From contig OX123182.2 in the NCBI GenBank assembly GCA_944739405.2, positions 105,627,279-105,691,278 of the forward strand: a DNA stretch of 64,000 nt, given 5' to 3'. The notes beneath the pieces are model-generated. The model saw only the letters and a list, made by a program, of their open reading frames with translations, was not told where the DNA came from and did not search any database. Positions 40,916-52,791 of this stretch are shown piece by piece. The DNA comes from Euclidia mi (Eukaryota > Arthropoda > Insecta > Lepidoptera > Erebidae). A program made the translations under genes and the position numbers. How positions within the stretch are numbered: position 1 is the first letter of the stretch; each line of letters starts with the position of its first letter.

Positions 40916-41079
40916 CCGGGCCCTCCATCAGGCTGAGAGTCCGTTTATGACCATATTTGGTCAGGCTTTGCGAGTGCGGACGATGGCTTCCTCTGATTGG
41001 CCGAGCGTATGGGCGGTACTGTGACGCAACGCGGTAAGTACCGGACATACGTTATAGTACATCTGCAATTCAAATTGAG

Positions 41080-41228
41080 TGTGTGGCCAACTCTGGTGTC
41101 CGAGTTTTCAGACCGCCCGCCCGAAGGTCTCCGAAATGGCCTAACGATTCATGGTGTTCATTGTGACCGTTAGTTGTATGTTTGTAAAGTCCCCCGCGAC
41201 ACAGGATTTAGTCTAGTGCGGGAGTCGT
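41080..41228. repeat. Composite scrap of two SINE bodies
   Basis: 41080-41165 is a minus-strand piece of the 5S-headed SINE body (GTGTGGCCAACTCTGGTGTC); 41172-41228 is a plus-strand tail of the CACAGGATTTAGTCC SINE. Confidence 0.55.
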
Positions 41229-41371
41229 CTTTTTAAACGAATGAAGATAAAAAACAACGCACGTAAAATCACCTGGAGATGCTAGTTTATATATATACAC
41301 GGATTTAGTGAAACACTTTTCCGACAAAGATGAAATGAAGTAGAAATCCACGATTTTAATTTTACATACAT

Positions 41372-41766
41372 ACATAACGTCACGCCTTTTATCCCTGAAG
41401 GGGTAGGCAGAGGTGTATTTCTACACCCACTTTTCGCCAGATATACTTTAGTCCCACGTAATAAGGGGCGAGCCTATTGCCGTACCGGGCACATTTCCAG
41501 ACTCCGTGCTGCTACTGAGAATTTCGTGACAGAAAAACCCAATAACACTGCCCGACCCAGGAATCGAACCCGGGACCTCCCGATCCCACGCGCACATTTA
41601 TGCCGCGAGACCAACGAGGCAGTCGTATAGGGTTTGATGTCGAGTTTTCCGTCTCTACGCAAAGATGGTATTTGCATCGTGTTATCCCTTAGTCGCCTCT
41701 TACGACACCCACGGGAAGTTGGGGGTGGTGACACTTGTATTCTATGCCGTCAACCACACGGCATTT
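41372..41766 (-). mobile_element. tRNA-headed SINE joined to a second SINE head
   Basis: 41372-41626, minus: head GACTGCCTCGTTGGTC...GGGTTCGATTCC, body with CAGTAGCAGCACGGAGTCTG, 3' domain GGGGTAGGCAGAGGTG. 41627-41766 is a diverged head of the GTGTGGTGACGG retroposon family. The two may be one chimeric unit or adjacent insertions. Confidence 0.65.
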
Positions 41767-42084
41767 TACGTATTTTAATAAGATAAAAATAGTCTACTAA
41801 ACACAAGTTTATCGAGGTGTCGATAACTTTATACTGGGCATCGAGTTGACAGTCCGAGACAGGTGTTACTTTTAACTCGGTCACACGTTGAAAATAAAAG
41901 CGGAAATAGAGCAGAAATCTAAATCTATCTCTTCAGTGAAATATTTCCATAGCGCATAATTCAAGATACCTACCTACTCTGATATTATTTACTCCTTTTG
42001 TGTAATTTTTGTTTTGTTTTTTTTTTTTTTCAGTGTAAGCTATTGTATATATTCTTATATCCTTATCGACACGGTGCAATCCAA
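41767..42084. other. Intergenic, nothing recognised
   Basis: AT-rich with a T-run at 42017-42030. Confidence 0.4.
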
Positions 42085-42325
42085 ATCTTCTTCATCAGCC
42101 TTTAACAGTCCACTGCTGGACTTGGCCTCTCCTTTGAAAGGAGGAATTGGCCTACTATACCACGCTGGCCAAACGGGTTGGTATAGGGTTTGTATCAAGT
42201 TTTCCTTCTCTAACAGTGCTGTTCTCTGTATAATATGCTCCCTCTGTCGGCTCTTACGACACCCAGGGGATGATAGGGGGGTGGTGCCAATCCGTATTCT
42301 TAATCTGTCACCACACGGACAACGG
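42085..42325 (-). mobile_element. Retroposon with RTE-like tail, copy 2
   Basis: Full-length match to 28258-28486 including the GGCCAAACGGGTTGG middle block. It directly abuts a MITE. Confidence 0.7.
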
Positions 42326-42336
42326 CAATACAAATA

Positions 42337-42709
42337 CGGGGTGTAAAAAGACCTTTAACGAAAACTGAAACCCCACATTGTAACAATAATTACGAACATT
42401 TTTTATTTCGGCACCATACCTGGGAAATTACTAGTTCACGAGATAATGAGGCCCAAAGTCACATTAGAATTTTTCGCATTATGTACAAAATCGATACATT
42501 TACCCCGCCAATATGTTCTATAGATGTCCTATGACCCCATGGATAAGTAGGTATTTCGAGCATTGCACGCGCGCACTTAAATCTCGGTTTAAAAAACGAG
42601 TCTACTTCAAAAAAATTGTTTCCAATCATTTTATTTTTACTTAGTATGACTAGACATGATGTCCATAATGAGTAGACTTCAGCTGGGTGATGGGTCTTGT
42701 GACACCCTG
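42337..42709 (+). mobile_element. CAGGGTGT MITE, copy 2
   Basis: CGGGGTGTAAAAAGACC at the left and GACACCCTG at the right, TA on both sides. The minus-strand 94-codon frame here is a by-product. Confidence 0.75.
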
Positions 42710-43784
42710 TATATAAAAATAAAGATATTTTGAACACGCTCACTTAGTCGCTGGCAGCGACTCGCTGCCCACACTTGACTGTGGTTCAAGTGAAATATGT
42801 AACCAAACATCAATGATGTTACAAAAGTAAAAAGAAGTAGATATGTTATAGGCGTGCCAAAAGCAGGACGCTAAATATACCTAAGCCAGTTGGCAAGTCT
42901 GACATATGTGTGTGTGAAGTCGCGAGCCGGCGTCAAAGTGAAACTGACACATCTTGTCAACCGAAAATAAAATAAATATGGAGTTATTGATGTGTACGTT
43001 AGTGTACCGTTTCTCCGGATTGATTGCTACGTAGGTAACGTATCTACCTCTTTCTTGTAATACCATTGCCAAACATAGAAATATGTGTTGAGAACCGCAA
43101 GAAACCCACCAAACTAGATAAGGCTCTTTTTGTTGTGTTTGTTATTATCATGACATAGTTAATTTAAAATTAATTATCAAAAAGACGTACGTACGTAAAA
43201 ATTTAAGCCATATTTCTGTCATGTGTTGTCCGATAGAGACAAGCAATTGTCGCTGTTACATCCTGGGTATACATTTGCACGTTTAACTTATTCTAGCCAA
43301 TAGTCCATTTGCGATACAGGCAGAAGAGAGCGTGCGTGTATTTACCCACACAACACTAGAAGGGCCTTTGCTCACCTCGTTTTTTAACTCGCTGACGACA
43401 CGCGTATAATTCAGTCTGTACAAAAGCTAGCAAACGCAAGCTCTCCGGTGTTTTGAAGAGTTGAACACAGTCCTCGAGTTTGTATCGCTACGCTACAAAC
43501 GTGCTGTAACGTCGCTACGAGATTTTACCATGCGTTTCCTTAGTTCTACATTTCTCTACTCGGCTTTTCCACCTGCGTTAGGATTATTTATGCCTACTGC
43601 TATGACGATGACTGCTACGCACCCGTGGCAGAGTATGATTTTATGCCTTCCTCGATAAATGGATTCTCCGACACAAAGTAATTATTCAAATCGGGGCGAC
43701 TGTTGCTGAGATTAGCGCGTTGAACACATTATATAAAAACAATATTCAGCTTTAAAAAATATAAAATATATAGTATATGCATAT
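42710..43784. other. Intergenic, no gene seen
   Basis: Short frames at 42881-43072 and 43461-43658 lack recognisable motifs. 43370-43650 is less AT-rich and might be unique sequence. Confidence 0.4.
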
Positions 43785-43799
43785 ATGAACATGGCACCT

Positions 43800-44020
43800 T
43801 TTTCTTTTTTTTGTTTTTTTTTTTGACTCATGGTGGAAACCAAACAATTTACGGGCTAACCCCCCTAGGCTGGGCCCCTAAAGGGGCTCAGTCCGGGGAG
43901 AGTGTGGTGACTCCCCGACGAGAAGCGCCGGAACTACCCACTAAAACCACCATGGTGTTCCTATATCCGATCCCATTGAATGGCAGGGTCACGGGAACTA
44001 CGTTTGTATAACTGCCGCGA
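43800..44020 (-). mobile_element. Poly-A retroposon with perfect 15-bp TSD
   Basis: ATGAACATGGCACCT occurs at 43785-43799 and 44021-44035. The insert starts with a long T-run on plus (poly-A on minus) and contains GGGCCCCTAAAGGGGCTCAG and GGGGAGTCACCACACTCTCC (minus). Likely a 5'-truncated LINE end or a SINE. Confidence 0.85.
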
Positions 44021-44035
44021 ATGAACATGGCACCT

Positions 44036-44584
44036 ACATATGCACGATAATGTTTACTATGTTTAATACTTACATATTTTCGTTCTAGATAAATGTATTT
44101 TTGTAAATTAATTAAATAATAAGCTTGAATGGTTGAATTGTTGACGTCAAAAGTCTTGCGGCTGAATTGTAAATGCGGTTTCAGTAACTTGCCAAACCAC
44201 TACTCCACATAAAAGCATAGGCATTACAAAAACGCGGTTTGTGACTAAAAACTGTTCAAATGCTGCGTCAAACATTAAAATATCTTAATCTGGAGACATA
44301 AAAGTGCAAGTCTGACAGAATAAAGACTTATTTGTGCATAAAAGATACATAATCTCGATTCATACGAATTCCTTTATTGGAGCAACCACTCGTTTTGTGT
44401 TAGACAAGCGGAAAATAAATCCTAATAGGTACGGACCATTTTCAGCGATAGACAATTTTTTTAGTTACCCCTTATTATTTTGAAATTAAACTACAGTTTA
44501 CGGATTTTATCGCGATGTATCGGTTTCACTAAATTATTACATTTGAAACGAGTAATCTAGAAACTACATTTTTAATTTATTACT
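44036..44584. other. Intergenic, nothing recognised
   Basis: AT-rich. Confidence 0.4.
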
Positions 44585-44790
44585 CGCCTGCCGTCGGTCC
44601 CGGTTGTTATAAAGACCTTCTAAATAAACTGACACTAGTGTAAAAAATGAAATATCGCTATCCCTTCGGGTTGCGGAGGTCAGACAGGCAGTCGCTCTGT
44701 GGAAAAGCTAATATTCAGCCAAATCCGGTTAGACTAGTAAGTGGACCCCAGGTTGAAACTGGGATAACGCTAGTAAGATGATGATGATGA
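44585..44790 (+). repeat. GCGGAGGTCAGAC interspersed repeat, copy 3
   Basis: CTGCCGTCGGTCCCGGTTGT to GTTAGACTAGTAAGTGGACC, then a GATGATGATGATGA tail. Confidence 0.65.
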
Positions 44791-45664
44791 TGAAAAACGG
44801 TCGGAACGCGTGTCATTCCTATGGTCATACTTACGCGCTTCGAGCTCGGTACACACTAGGTACGGAGATGTGGGCACGTAGGTATGACACTAGTTTTTAA
44901 GTGAAAATACTTTATAATAATTTAATGGACATAACCATGCCATTGCTAGCAGCTTAAAATTACACTCATTAGCGTGGTAGTCTATGCCTAACCCCTCCCG
45001 TAGAGAGTAAAGTCAGCCCACTAATAGGGCTGCTATTATTATAATAATTGTGTTATTTAATTTAAAATCCACAAAATGATCTAAAATTGAGTGAATTTAA
45101 ATGACTGAAATTACATTCTACACTTAAGAATAATATACATTACTTTTTCTAGCTAATATTAATCAAACTATTTCTAATCAAATCTAAAATTACTTTTAGA
45201 ATTCATAGCTAAAGAAACTGCATATTATTATAAACTTATTTTATTCTGATTAAATATTTAACTGGTATGGGTTTTACATTACATATTTGCGTGAGGTTGG
45301 ACAAATGTCATAAAGGGCTACGGCACATTATGCAATTAGCTCAATTAAGATGTATATGATGAACTTTCAATAAAAAATATAAACTCTGATTAGACGTTAC
45401 TAATCAACGAGTAATAATCGATGACTTAAACTTACATTTGCAAGCGATCAACTGAATATTATGATCAAGTCCTTATATTATCCTTAGGAATTTAGGTAAG
45501 GGCTACTACGGTACCCTACACTGTGCGTGGATTCTGGATATGCACTAAGCCGATTATTCTTCTTAATGTGCCCCATGCCGCAGAATAACTTTTTCTTTTT
45601 ATATCTCTCACTACAAGAATTATGATCCAATTGAAAAGTAATGAAAAGTTATTATTACAATCTT
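44791..45664. other. Intergenic; one repeat scrap
   Basis: 45503-45560 is a diverged 3' end of the GGGTTCCGTAG repeat (CTACGGTACCCTACACTGTG). Otherwise nothing. Confidence 0.4.
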
Positions 45665-45845
45665 CTTGTGAGCGTGTGGCCAGGTCTGGTATGGAAGTTT
45701 TAGACCACCCAAAAGCCTCCGGCATGGTCTAGCGATGACCTACAGCTTTACGTGCTCTCCGAAACACGGAAGCGATCTAATGCAAATGCCACTCGCGATC
45801 TCCCATCTAAGTGGCTATCTGTGCAAGCGTAGCTTAACTTTGCCG
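45665..45845 (-). mobile_element. 5S rRNA-headed SINE, second copy
   Basis: On the minus strand: AAAGTTAAGCTACGCTTGCA, CCACTTAGATGGGAGATCG (5S C-box region, mutated), GTGTTTCGGAGAGCACGTAA and a body ending CCAGACCTGGCCACACGCTC. Block order and spacing match 13177-13394, with many differences, so it is older. No TSD was identified. Confidence 0.75.
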
Positions 45846-46955
45846 ACCTACACCAAGTCACGCTTTGAGCGCTATGAACCGCTACGAACAATAAATACAT
45901 TTTTCATCTACCACTGTATGAGATTAATGATGATGTGTAAGATGAAAAATGTGCGAGACAATAAGATGTAGAGTTCGTGAAGTTACGAGGTGTAGAGTCA
46001 GGAGCTTGGCTCTACATGCGATTTAATAACGTTTTGCCTTGGAAAAGTTTACTTGTTTTTTTTGCCTGGAGAAGTTTTTTTTCTAGTAGAATATGTGACC
46101 ATAGAGAAAGGGGTAAATGATCAGAGGACGGGTGACAGAAAAGAATGAAAGCGAAGGACGGACGGACGACGATGATGTGACCATAGCAATACTGAGAGCT
46201 TATCTTCATTACAATAAGAAATCCAGAGCGTCATAGCCACGTATTTTCAGTTATGTGATTTTCCTTCCTTACTCACTTCCTCAATAATCCTTTATGTTGA
46301 ATTTTACTGTTACTAACCACAAAACCCATGATTTATCATTTACCAAATATAATATGTATTATTTTAAATTAATTACTTTAATTGTACCAAAGTACCTAAA
46401 CTATTATATTATTAATACCATTCTGCACATATTACAAATAGTGTAATACATTTCCCTATAACTAATCAAGGAAAACCATAAATTCATGGATTTACACATC
46501 TTTAGACTATCTATCAATACTAACTTTCCTTCACCATTTGGGCTAAAGAATTTAGAGTCAGATGCTTCACAAAACTTTATTGAAACTACATATTTTTTTA
46601 TTAGATCTGCAGGGCATAGTACATATGTATGTAGTAAGAGGCTTTTAAATATTTTCAACATTTAATTTTCATAAATACTATAAAGGAATGCACATTTCTA
46701 AAATCCCTCGGTTAAACTTGATGCATTGATCACATCTGCAATATGTCTGATTAAACTTATATGTCCTTATTTATGTCCTCGCCTCATCTTACCTTCCATC
46801 AGCCACCGTCTTTCATTACCATTGACTATCATTCGTTAAAATACATCAAACAAGGCAACACAACAAGTATACTGGTTTAGTAGATGTTGATAGCATCAAA
46901 TGAAATTAGGCATTTCATTTTAAATGTCAAATGCCATTGGAAATCAGCTATGACT
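45846..46955. other. Intergenic, no gene seen
   Basis: The 78-codon frame at 45735-45971 is a by-product of the SINE. 46404-46661 (minus, 85 codons) is unrecognised. Confidence 0.4.
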
Positions 46956-47165
46956 TAGGAGAGTGTCCAACAGACTGCTTCGCAGAGGGTCTCGAGTTCA
47001 AAGCTAGGGCGCGCACCAATGATTTTTTAAATTAAGTACGTATTAAATTGTTAACAATCGCAAATTTTAGTACGTATAGGCCATTTAAATACACCTACGG
47101 CTTGGTGGAGAGACCAACACGCTACGCAGAGGGTCACCAGTTCAAATTGTTCAAAATTAATAAAA
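46956..47165 (+). repeat. Two related tRNA-like stretches in tandem
   Basis: Both have CGCAGAGGGTC followed by a B-box-like AGTTCAAA (about 46980-47003 and 47122-47144) and then AAATTAAGT. Decayed SINE heads are the likely explanation. Confidence 0.35.
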
Positions 47166-48084
47166 ATATGTTTTTCAAGTTAAGTGATTGAATTAAGTAT
47201 CCCTTGATATACAGGGAAATAAATTTAAAATCAACTATTCATATAGTTTACAAAGCAACACTTATAAACATCAATTCTTCACAAGCAGGCTCGAGACGAT
47301 AGGCCTATGAGAAGAGCCTGGAAGAAAATCATGCCACTCTTTTAAACTCATCATAAAACTCTTAGACATGCGGATTGAATCAACCTGCTTGTATGTTCGT
47401 CAGACTGTTCTAGTAAGGCATGTGAAGTCCGACAACCAGCACTTGACCTGCGTAGACTACGACCTAACCCTTCACATAGTGAGATGAGACCTGTGCCAGC
47501 TGTGTGCCAAATGTGAAATAAGGCTGACGATTAAATCAGGTACACGCATTGTTTAAATACTTAGAATTCGTCACTTGGCACATTGATACATATAAAATCT
47601 AACACTTATCAACTCCAAAGAGGGTTGGATATTGCTACGCGTATTGAGATACATATGTTGCCAATTGCATATAATAGGAGCATAGCTAATGTCAAAGTTG
47701 GTTCTAGACGTAGTAAATAAACTGTAAAATAGTAAAGAAGAAGAGAAATTTAATAAACAACTCACAAAAGGTGAAGAATACTTTGAATATTTTATATGAT
47801 TAATTTCTCCTTTGTTCGCCCAAACATCTTTCCGCTACGGTAAGAACCTTTTAAGTGAAAAGCTGACATACCTGACGTATCCGCTTACATATAAAACGAT
47901 TAGGTACTAAGTAAATATCCATTACTAAACTGATTAAGTATGAGTTACGGCTTTAAGTATCCCTTAGAGATCCTTCGAACCTTTTATTATAAAAACGAAT
48001 TAGTATTAAAATATATTTACCTGATGATGAATAAAACATAAGTGTAATGAATTCAACAAACAAGAGGTGTAGGGCCGTACTATT
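47166..48084. other. Intergenic, no gene seen
   Basis: No coding or repeat family recognised. Confidence 0.4.
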
Positions 48085-48283
48085 ATTATGATAGGGCTTC
48101 GTGGATACGAGGGCGGGCGGGCGGTGGACATAGTAAACAAACCGGCAGCCTGCCAGTACCGCATTGAGCACCGAACGCGACGCACGCGTTCACACAAACT
48201 AAACCTTACAAAGACATCACTCTACATTTCCCACGGAAAACGCGCGCGTAAAAGTTCAAAACCATCAATTGAAATAGTGACTC
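48085..48283 (+). other. GC-rich island ending at a good splice donor; candidate first exon
   Basis: 48100-48250 has more CpG than the surrounding 3 kb (GCGGGCGGGCGGTGG, GAACGCGACGCACGCG, GAAAACGCGCGCG), and the tract ends at CTC/GTAAGT (48284). A 67-codon frame spans it but has no known motif. It could be an untranslated first exon with promoter, or an unrecognised repeat. This is the only non-mobile gene-like signal I noticed. Confidence 0.25.
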
Positions 48284-48289
48284 GTAAGT

Positions 48290-49621
48290 AACCTTTACAT
48301 GTGTTTCAATATTTTTATAGAGATTTTTTGTATTATATGAAACGTACACAGTTGTTTATTTTGTGTGTATCGCGGTATTTATCGTATCAAAGTGGATTAA
48401 GCGAATGTTTACGGTGCCAGCGAGATTTGTACGACAATATATAAATAGATACAAATAGTTTCTTTGTAGATATACCTCACAGAGTGAATTTATTCAATTT
48501 GTTATAGTTGCTGATAAAATCATACGAACGATAATTTCAAATTGTTCAGAACCCTGACCTCTGACTCTATGAGTATTTTAAGTTTACTTATTACATTTAG
48601 CATCATTGAATACCTACAGAAAACTTCGTGAAATCGAATCGAATTTTTATTTAATATCATGTGGTTACTAGAGCACAAATTCGATTAAAACTTAAATTAT
48701 AAAATACTGTATTTATTATTATACTTAATAAGATTTATAAAATTATCTTAACCAGAAATGGTAATAACGATATTCAACAACTTTACGCTTTTTAAATACT
48801 CACACAAATTCTCGTGTCAGGTGACCGTAGCACCTGTAGACTCTACGGAGTACGGAGGTAATATTCTGGATATAAAAAACTTAAAAAAAATGCATTGTTG
48901 TATGAAACGTTATTAATAGCGTAGGGCATACTTTACTAGCATGATACCCTTACATACCTTTCGAGGATGATTGTACTCGATGTTATGAACCACTTTTATT
49001 GTGGGACATTCCCGAAATTGCAAAAAAAGACAATTATTCCCCACAAAATCTACTTTATCCGTGTCCTAATGTATGGGACAGCTGATTATAGTTTTGCGAT
49101 TTATCAGTAACCAATCATCACTTAAGATGTTTTCAAAGTAAGCATAAGCTTGTATAGATTAAAAAAGCCTCTTAGAACAGCCTAAAATGTAACATTACAG
49201 GTCAAAACACAATAAATCTCGGAAGCACACAAAATAAGATAAATTGTTGATCTTTATAATTATTGACTTTGTTTAACTGCCAGCATTATATACTTATTCA
49301 TAGCAATATAATACAACATATCAGTTAGTCAATCTGTCCACTATCTGTTCGTCTTCTTCACTCCGACCCAAGAGCGGATATGGCCAGCCCATTGGCGGCA
49401 TTGGCACTTAGGTTTATGCCGTCTTCAAACTATGTACACGCCTTTCGTTTTTTGCCAAAGAAGTTTATAATTGCAGTTGGTTTAGTTTTAAATTTCAAGC
49501 ATTTTTCTCTCACATGAATTTATGGACTTTTCGTATCTTTGCCTCGGCAGCGTATCTCATTATAATTAAGGTGCATTGGTGTTTTTAAATATTGCGACAA
49601 ACGCAAATCAATACTAGCTAG
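48290..49621. other. Intergenic, no gene seen
   Basis: AT-rich. If the candidate exon is real, this would be intron. Confidence 0.4.
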
Positions 49622-49850
49622 TCTCCTAATCATCTCTATCATCATCTTCAGCGTTTTTTATAATCTGTGCCATGGCTGTTCCCAGTTCACTTCTCATTAA
49701 GAGAAGGTTTAGGGCATAGTCGACTAAGAACGGGTTGGTAAACTTTACAATCATGTGTTTTGAAAACATTATGGAGAACTACGAGACATACAGGTTCCCA
49801 CAGGATATTTTCCTTCAACATGTAGCAAGCGATAACCTTATGGTGCTTCA
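49622..49850 (+). repeat. Lepidopteran retroposon 3' region, decayed
   Basis: TATCATCATCTTCAGCG, CCATGGCTGTTCCCAGTTCA, CATTAAGAGAAGG, TTTTCCTTCAACATGTAGC: eroded form of a repeat also at 62076-62245. Confidence 0.5.
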
Positions 49851-49860
49851 TTTCTTTTCA

Positions 49861-50095
49861 TAGGGTGCATAGGGTTCCCACCAAGAACTTAGGGTCCCAA
49901 GCCAACCTCACCTGCAAGTGGTGCACCTGCCGATCAACGGACAAGGCTCTGGCAAACAAAATATCCTGATCAGCGGCAGTAGGCTCGCCACCTATTACGT
50001 GGGATCAAAACACTGGCGAAAAGTGGGCGTTTAATATGCCTCTGCCTACCCCTTCGGGGAAACAGGCGTGAGTCTATGTATGTATATATGTATGT
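49861..50095 (+). mobile_element. SINE with GGGTTCCCACC head, 11-bp TSD, copy 1
   Basis: ATTTCTTTTCA at 49850-49860 and 50096-50106. Head GTGCATAGGGTTCCCACC, middle CAAGTGGTGCACCTGCCGAT, 3' domain CTACCCCTTCGGGGAAACAG shared with the tRNA-headed SINEs, TATG-repeat tail. Near-identical copy at 60911-61151. Confidence 0.85.
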
Positions 50096-50106
50096 ATTTC
50101 TTTTCA

Positions 50107-50416
50107 AGTCCCTGTAAACAGTATACTTACGCATCATCATCAGCTTATAACATCACAAAAAGTACGAGTACACTTGACATTTATTTTACACGTAGAACCA
50201 TTCTCATTCAATTGAAATTGCGACACTTAAACGTAAACATGAAACGCAATAACATTAGAATTACTCGAGTGACCTTGTAGTACTTATACCGATGGAATAG
50301 ATGGCAAATATAAATATGTAGCATAACACCTATGTTTATTTGTTATAACATGGACGCTAGAAATTACATATGGCCAAAAACTACAAAATGATCTCAAATG
50401 GCAGGACACCTACGTA
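50107..50416. other. Intergenic
   Basis: A 70-codon frame from 50068 overlaps the SINE tail and is not considered coding. Confidence 0.4.
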
Positions 50417-50790
50417 CAGGGAGTAAAAAGACCCTTAACGAATACTGAAATCCCATGTTGTACCAATCACTACGAACATTTTTTACTTCGGCACCATACC
50501 TGGGAAATTACTGGTTCAGGAGATATTGAGGCTAAAAGTTAGTATGGATTTTTTCTAATTAGGTACAAAACCGATGCATTTACCCTGCCAATATATTCTT
50601 TAGATGCCCTATGACCCCATGAATAAGTAGGTATTTCGAGCATTGTACGCGCGCGCTTTTAATTGTGGTTTTAAAAATATGAAAACTTAAATAAAAATTG
50701 TTTCCCAGGTATTATTTTTGGTTAGTATGACTTGGCATGATGTCCACAACGAGTAGACTTCGGCTTGGTGATGGGTCCTGTGACACCCTG
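50417..50790 (+). mobile_element. CAGGGTGT MITE, copy 3
   Basis: CAGGGAGTAAAAAGACCC to TGTGACACCCTG. Flanked by TACGTA on both sides, which contains the usual TA. Confidence 0.8.
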
Positions 50791-52034
50791 TACGTATAAG
50801 TTCCTTGTATCCCATTTTCTACAACACACATCACTCTACATTTTCTTGTCTTTACGTTTGAAACCTAGGTGACGAATTCATCTCTAACCTCTTGGGGCAG
50901 ACACACGGAGTGTGTGTGACTCTCCTCTACAAGCGTTTGACCTTACTTTAAACACTTTCATTATATCTTAAACCGTTAATAAGGCCAAGCGTATATCGGT
51001 TAGCTTACTTAGGTCTCGCCTATAACTTTCCTCGTTACCTGGAATCCCTACCATACGAAATATATTTTTCTAAATTGTTTGTTTAGTAATATACTGCGGC
51101 TAACATGTTTTGAAACTGTAGTTGGTGGAAATTTATATCGTATGTTTATACGTTATCAATGAATTGCCACCAACCGTAGTAGCAGCAAATTCTTGAAATT
51201 AAACCACTACAGCATATTATGTTGCAGTGGTATGATTTCTATCATTTGTTTTCTACCGCCGCGAACTCACTCCTGGCACAGGCCTACCTACCTGTAATGT
51301 ACCTATATGTAACTTAGTTTACACCTCCACCTGACTAGATTATTTTCTAAAAGAAAGTCACAATCTGAAAAAAATAAAGAAAATGAGCTTATGTATAGTA
51401 ACACAATCTCAGATAGATCATTATGGATCTAAGGACCTAGGCGCGTGCCCATCGCGTCCTACGCTGAAGGGTGAGCGCAGTGGAAACCTACATTTTCAAT
51501 CGCACATAGGAGATACTTTCCACAGCAGCATGACTTACACAGTGCCTCTGATTCAAATTGTACCTTTTACGGTGTCCATGTACAATTGAGTCTATGGAGC
51601 ACTTAATATTATTACCAATTGGGATCTGCCAGCCAGCGACGGTCATCCGCGAAGGCTTTTTATTCCTAACCTTTTTTTTTTAATTCAACCCGTCTACATA
51701 AAAATCACATGACCCAACGTAACCTTTTTATCCACACTAAGACGTAAATCTATTCAAAATTGTGACATCAAGTCTAAAATATTATAACATCACACATTGT
51801 CGAAGGCTCTACGCGGGTTCGACATACTGACCGATAATATCGACCCGTTCGATTGGACTCGTCCAAATTAAAGCACTATGTCTACAGCACCAGCGGCCGT
51901 AAATTATTAATGAAGTGATACTTACCGCGGTGCTAATATGTGACCCAGTTGCGATAATATTGATAGTGATTGTGAATGACGTTTATTGCTTCATTTCAAA
52001 TAGAACATAACATAACGTATTGATATATTACACG
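50791..52034. other. Intergenic, no gene seen
   Basis: 51420-51660 is mildly GC-richer with a 68-codon frame, unrecognised. Confidence 0.4.
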
Positions 52035-52216
52035 TCACACGCCTGTATCCCCGAAGGGGTAGGCAGAGGTGTAATATTTCGCCATGTTATATATTGCCAG
52101 ACTACGGGCTGCTACTGAGAAGTCAGAAATACTCAGTGGCACTTGTGCCCGACCCGGGATTTTAACACGGAACCTCCCGATCAGCAAACTCATACGCTAT
52201 CCACTGGACCACGAAT
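52035..52216 (-). mobile_element. tRNA-headed SINE, eroded copy
   Basis: 3' domain CGAAGGGGTAGGCAGAGGTG at the left, head GGTCCAGTGGATAGCGTATG at the right (minus strand); internal deletion. Confidence 0.65.
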
Positions 52217-52505
52217 CTTCTATATAGAACTGAGGCATGTGCATACCTCAGTTCATCCCCGAGGCCAAACTATTGAAGCTGAGAACATGATATTTGGTCA
52301 AAGTCAGTGTTCCTTATATCAAGTAACTAGACGTCGCCAGCAGCTTCGCCCGCGTCAATTATACATAGAAACCTTCCTCTTGAATCATTCTATCTATTAA
52401 AAAAACACATTGAAATCCGTTGTGTAGCTTTTAAGATTTAAGCATACATAGGGACAGACAGACAGAAGACAGACTTTGTTTTATACTATGTAGTTTCACT
52501 ACTAT
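52217..52505 (+). repeat. Interspersed repeat tail (GACAGACAGAAGACAG)
   Basis: TTGAATCATTCTATCTATTA, GAAATCCGTTGTGTAGC and ATAGGGACAGACAGACAG ... TTTTATACTATGTAG, a 3' region I know from lepidopteran repeats. Small hairpin GAACTGAGG/CCTCAGTTC at 52228-52253. Confidence 0.5.
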
Positions 52506-52791
52506 GTAGACACAGAGTAAGGAAGTATTATAAAAGTTAAGAAAATCTCTTACTCATTTTGTCACCAGCAATAATTTCAATGTCGCATTTAAATTGGTAA
52601 AATCTTCGTAAATCGCAGTTTACTCACATATTTTTATTCACAAACGCACGTGGTGAAGCTAGTTTTACGACCATAAAAAAGTTGTATGACCGCATCGTCA
52701 ATATCAAGTTGGATATTTTTATATTTGATTGATTAGTACTATTGGCACCGTATTTGTCTTATAAGGTATACGGACAGCTGTTTTGGTATAA

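Larger units (their letters stand above)
40441..41061 (-). mobile_element. Solo LTR, about 620 bp
   Basis: Ends TGTACTGTAAC and, on the other strand, TGTACTATAAC. On the minus strand it has a TATA box (TATATAAAGG, 40906-40915), GC-rich transcribed-like sequence, and an AATAAA (40492-40497) about 50 bp before the end: the U3-R-U5 order of an LTR. No internal region, PBS or second copy is present, and no clear TSD (CTCAG left, TCTGC right). Family not assigned. The 103-codon minus-strand frame inside is not counted as a gene. Confidence 0.65.

Noticed and set aside
42459..42743. 94-codon minus-strand frame
   Set aside because: Falls inside the CAGGGTGT MITE; equivalent frames are not kept in the other copies.
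43811..44011. 66-codon frame with GLTPLGWAPKG
   Set aside because: Lies antisense in a poly-A retroposon with 15-bp TSD.
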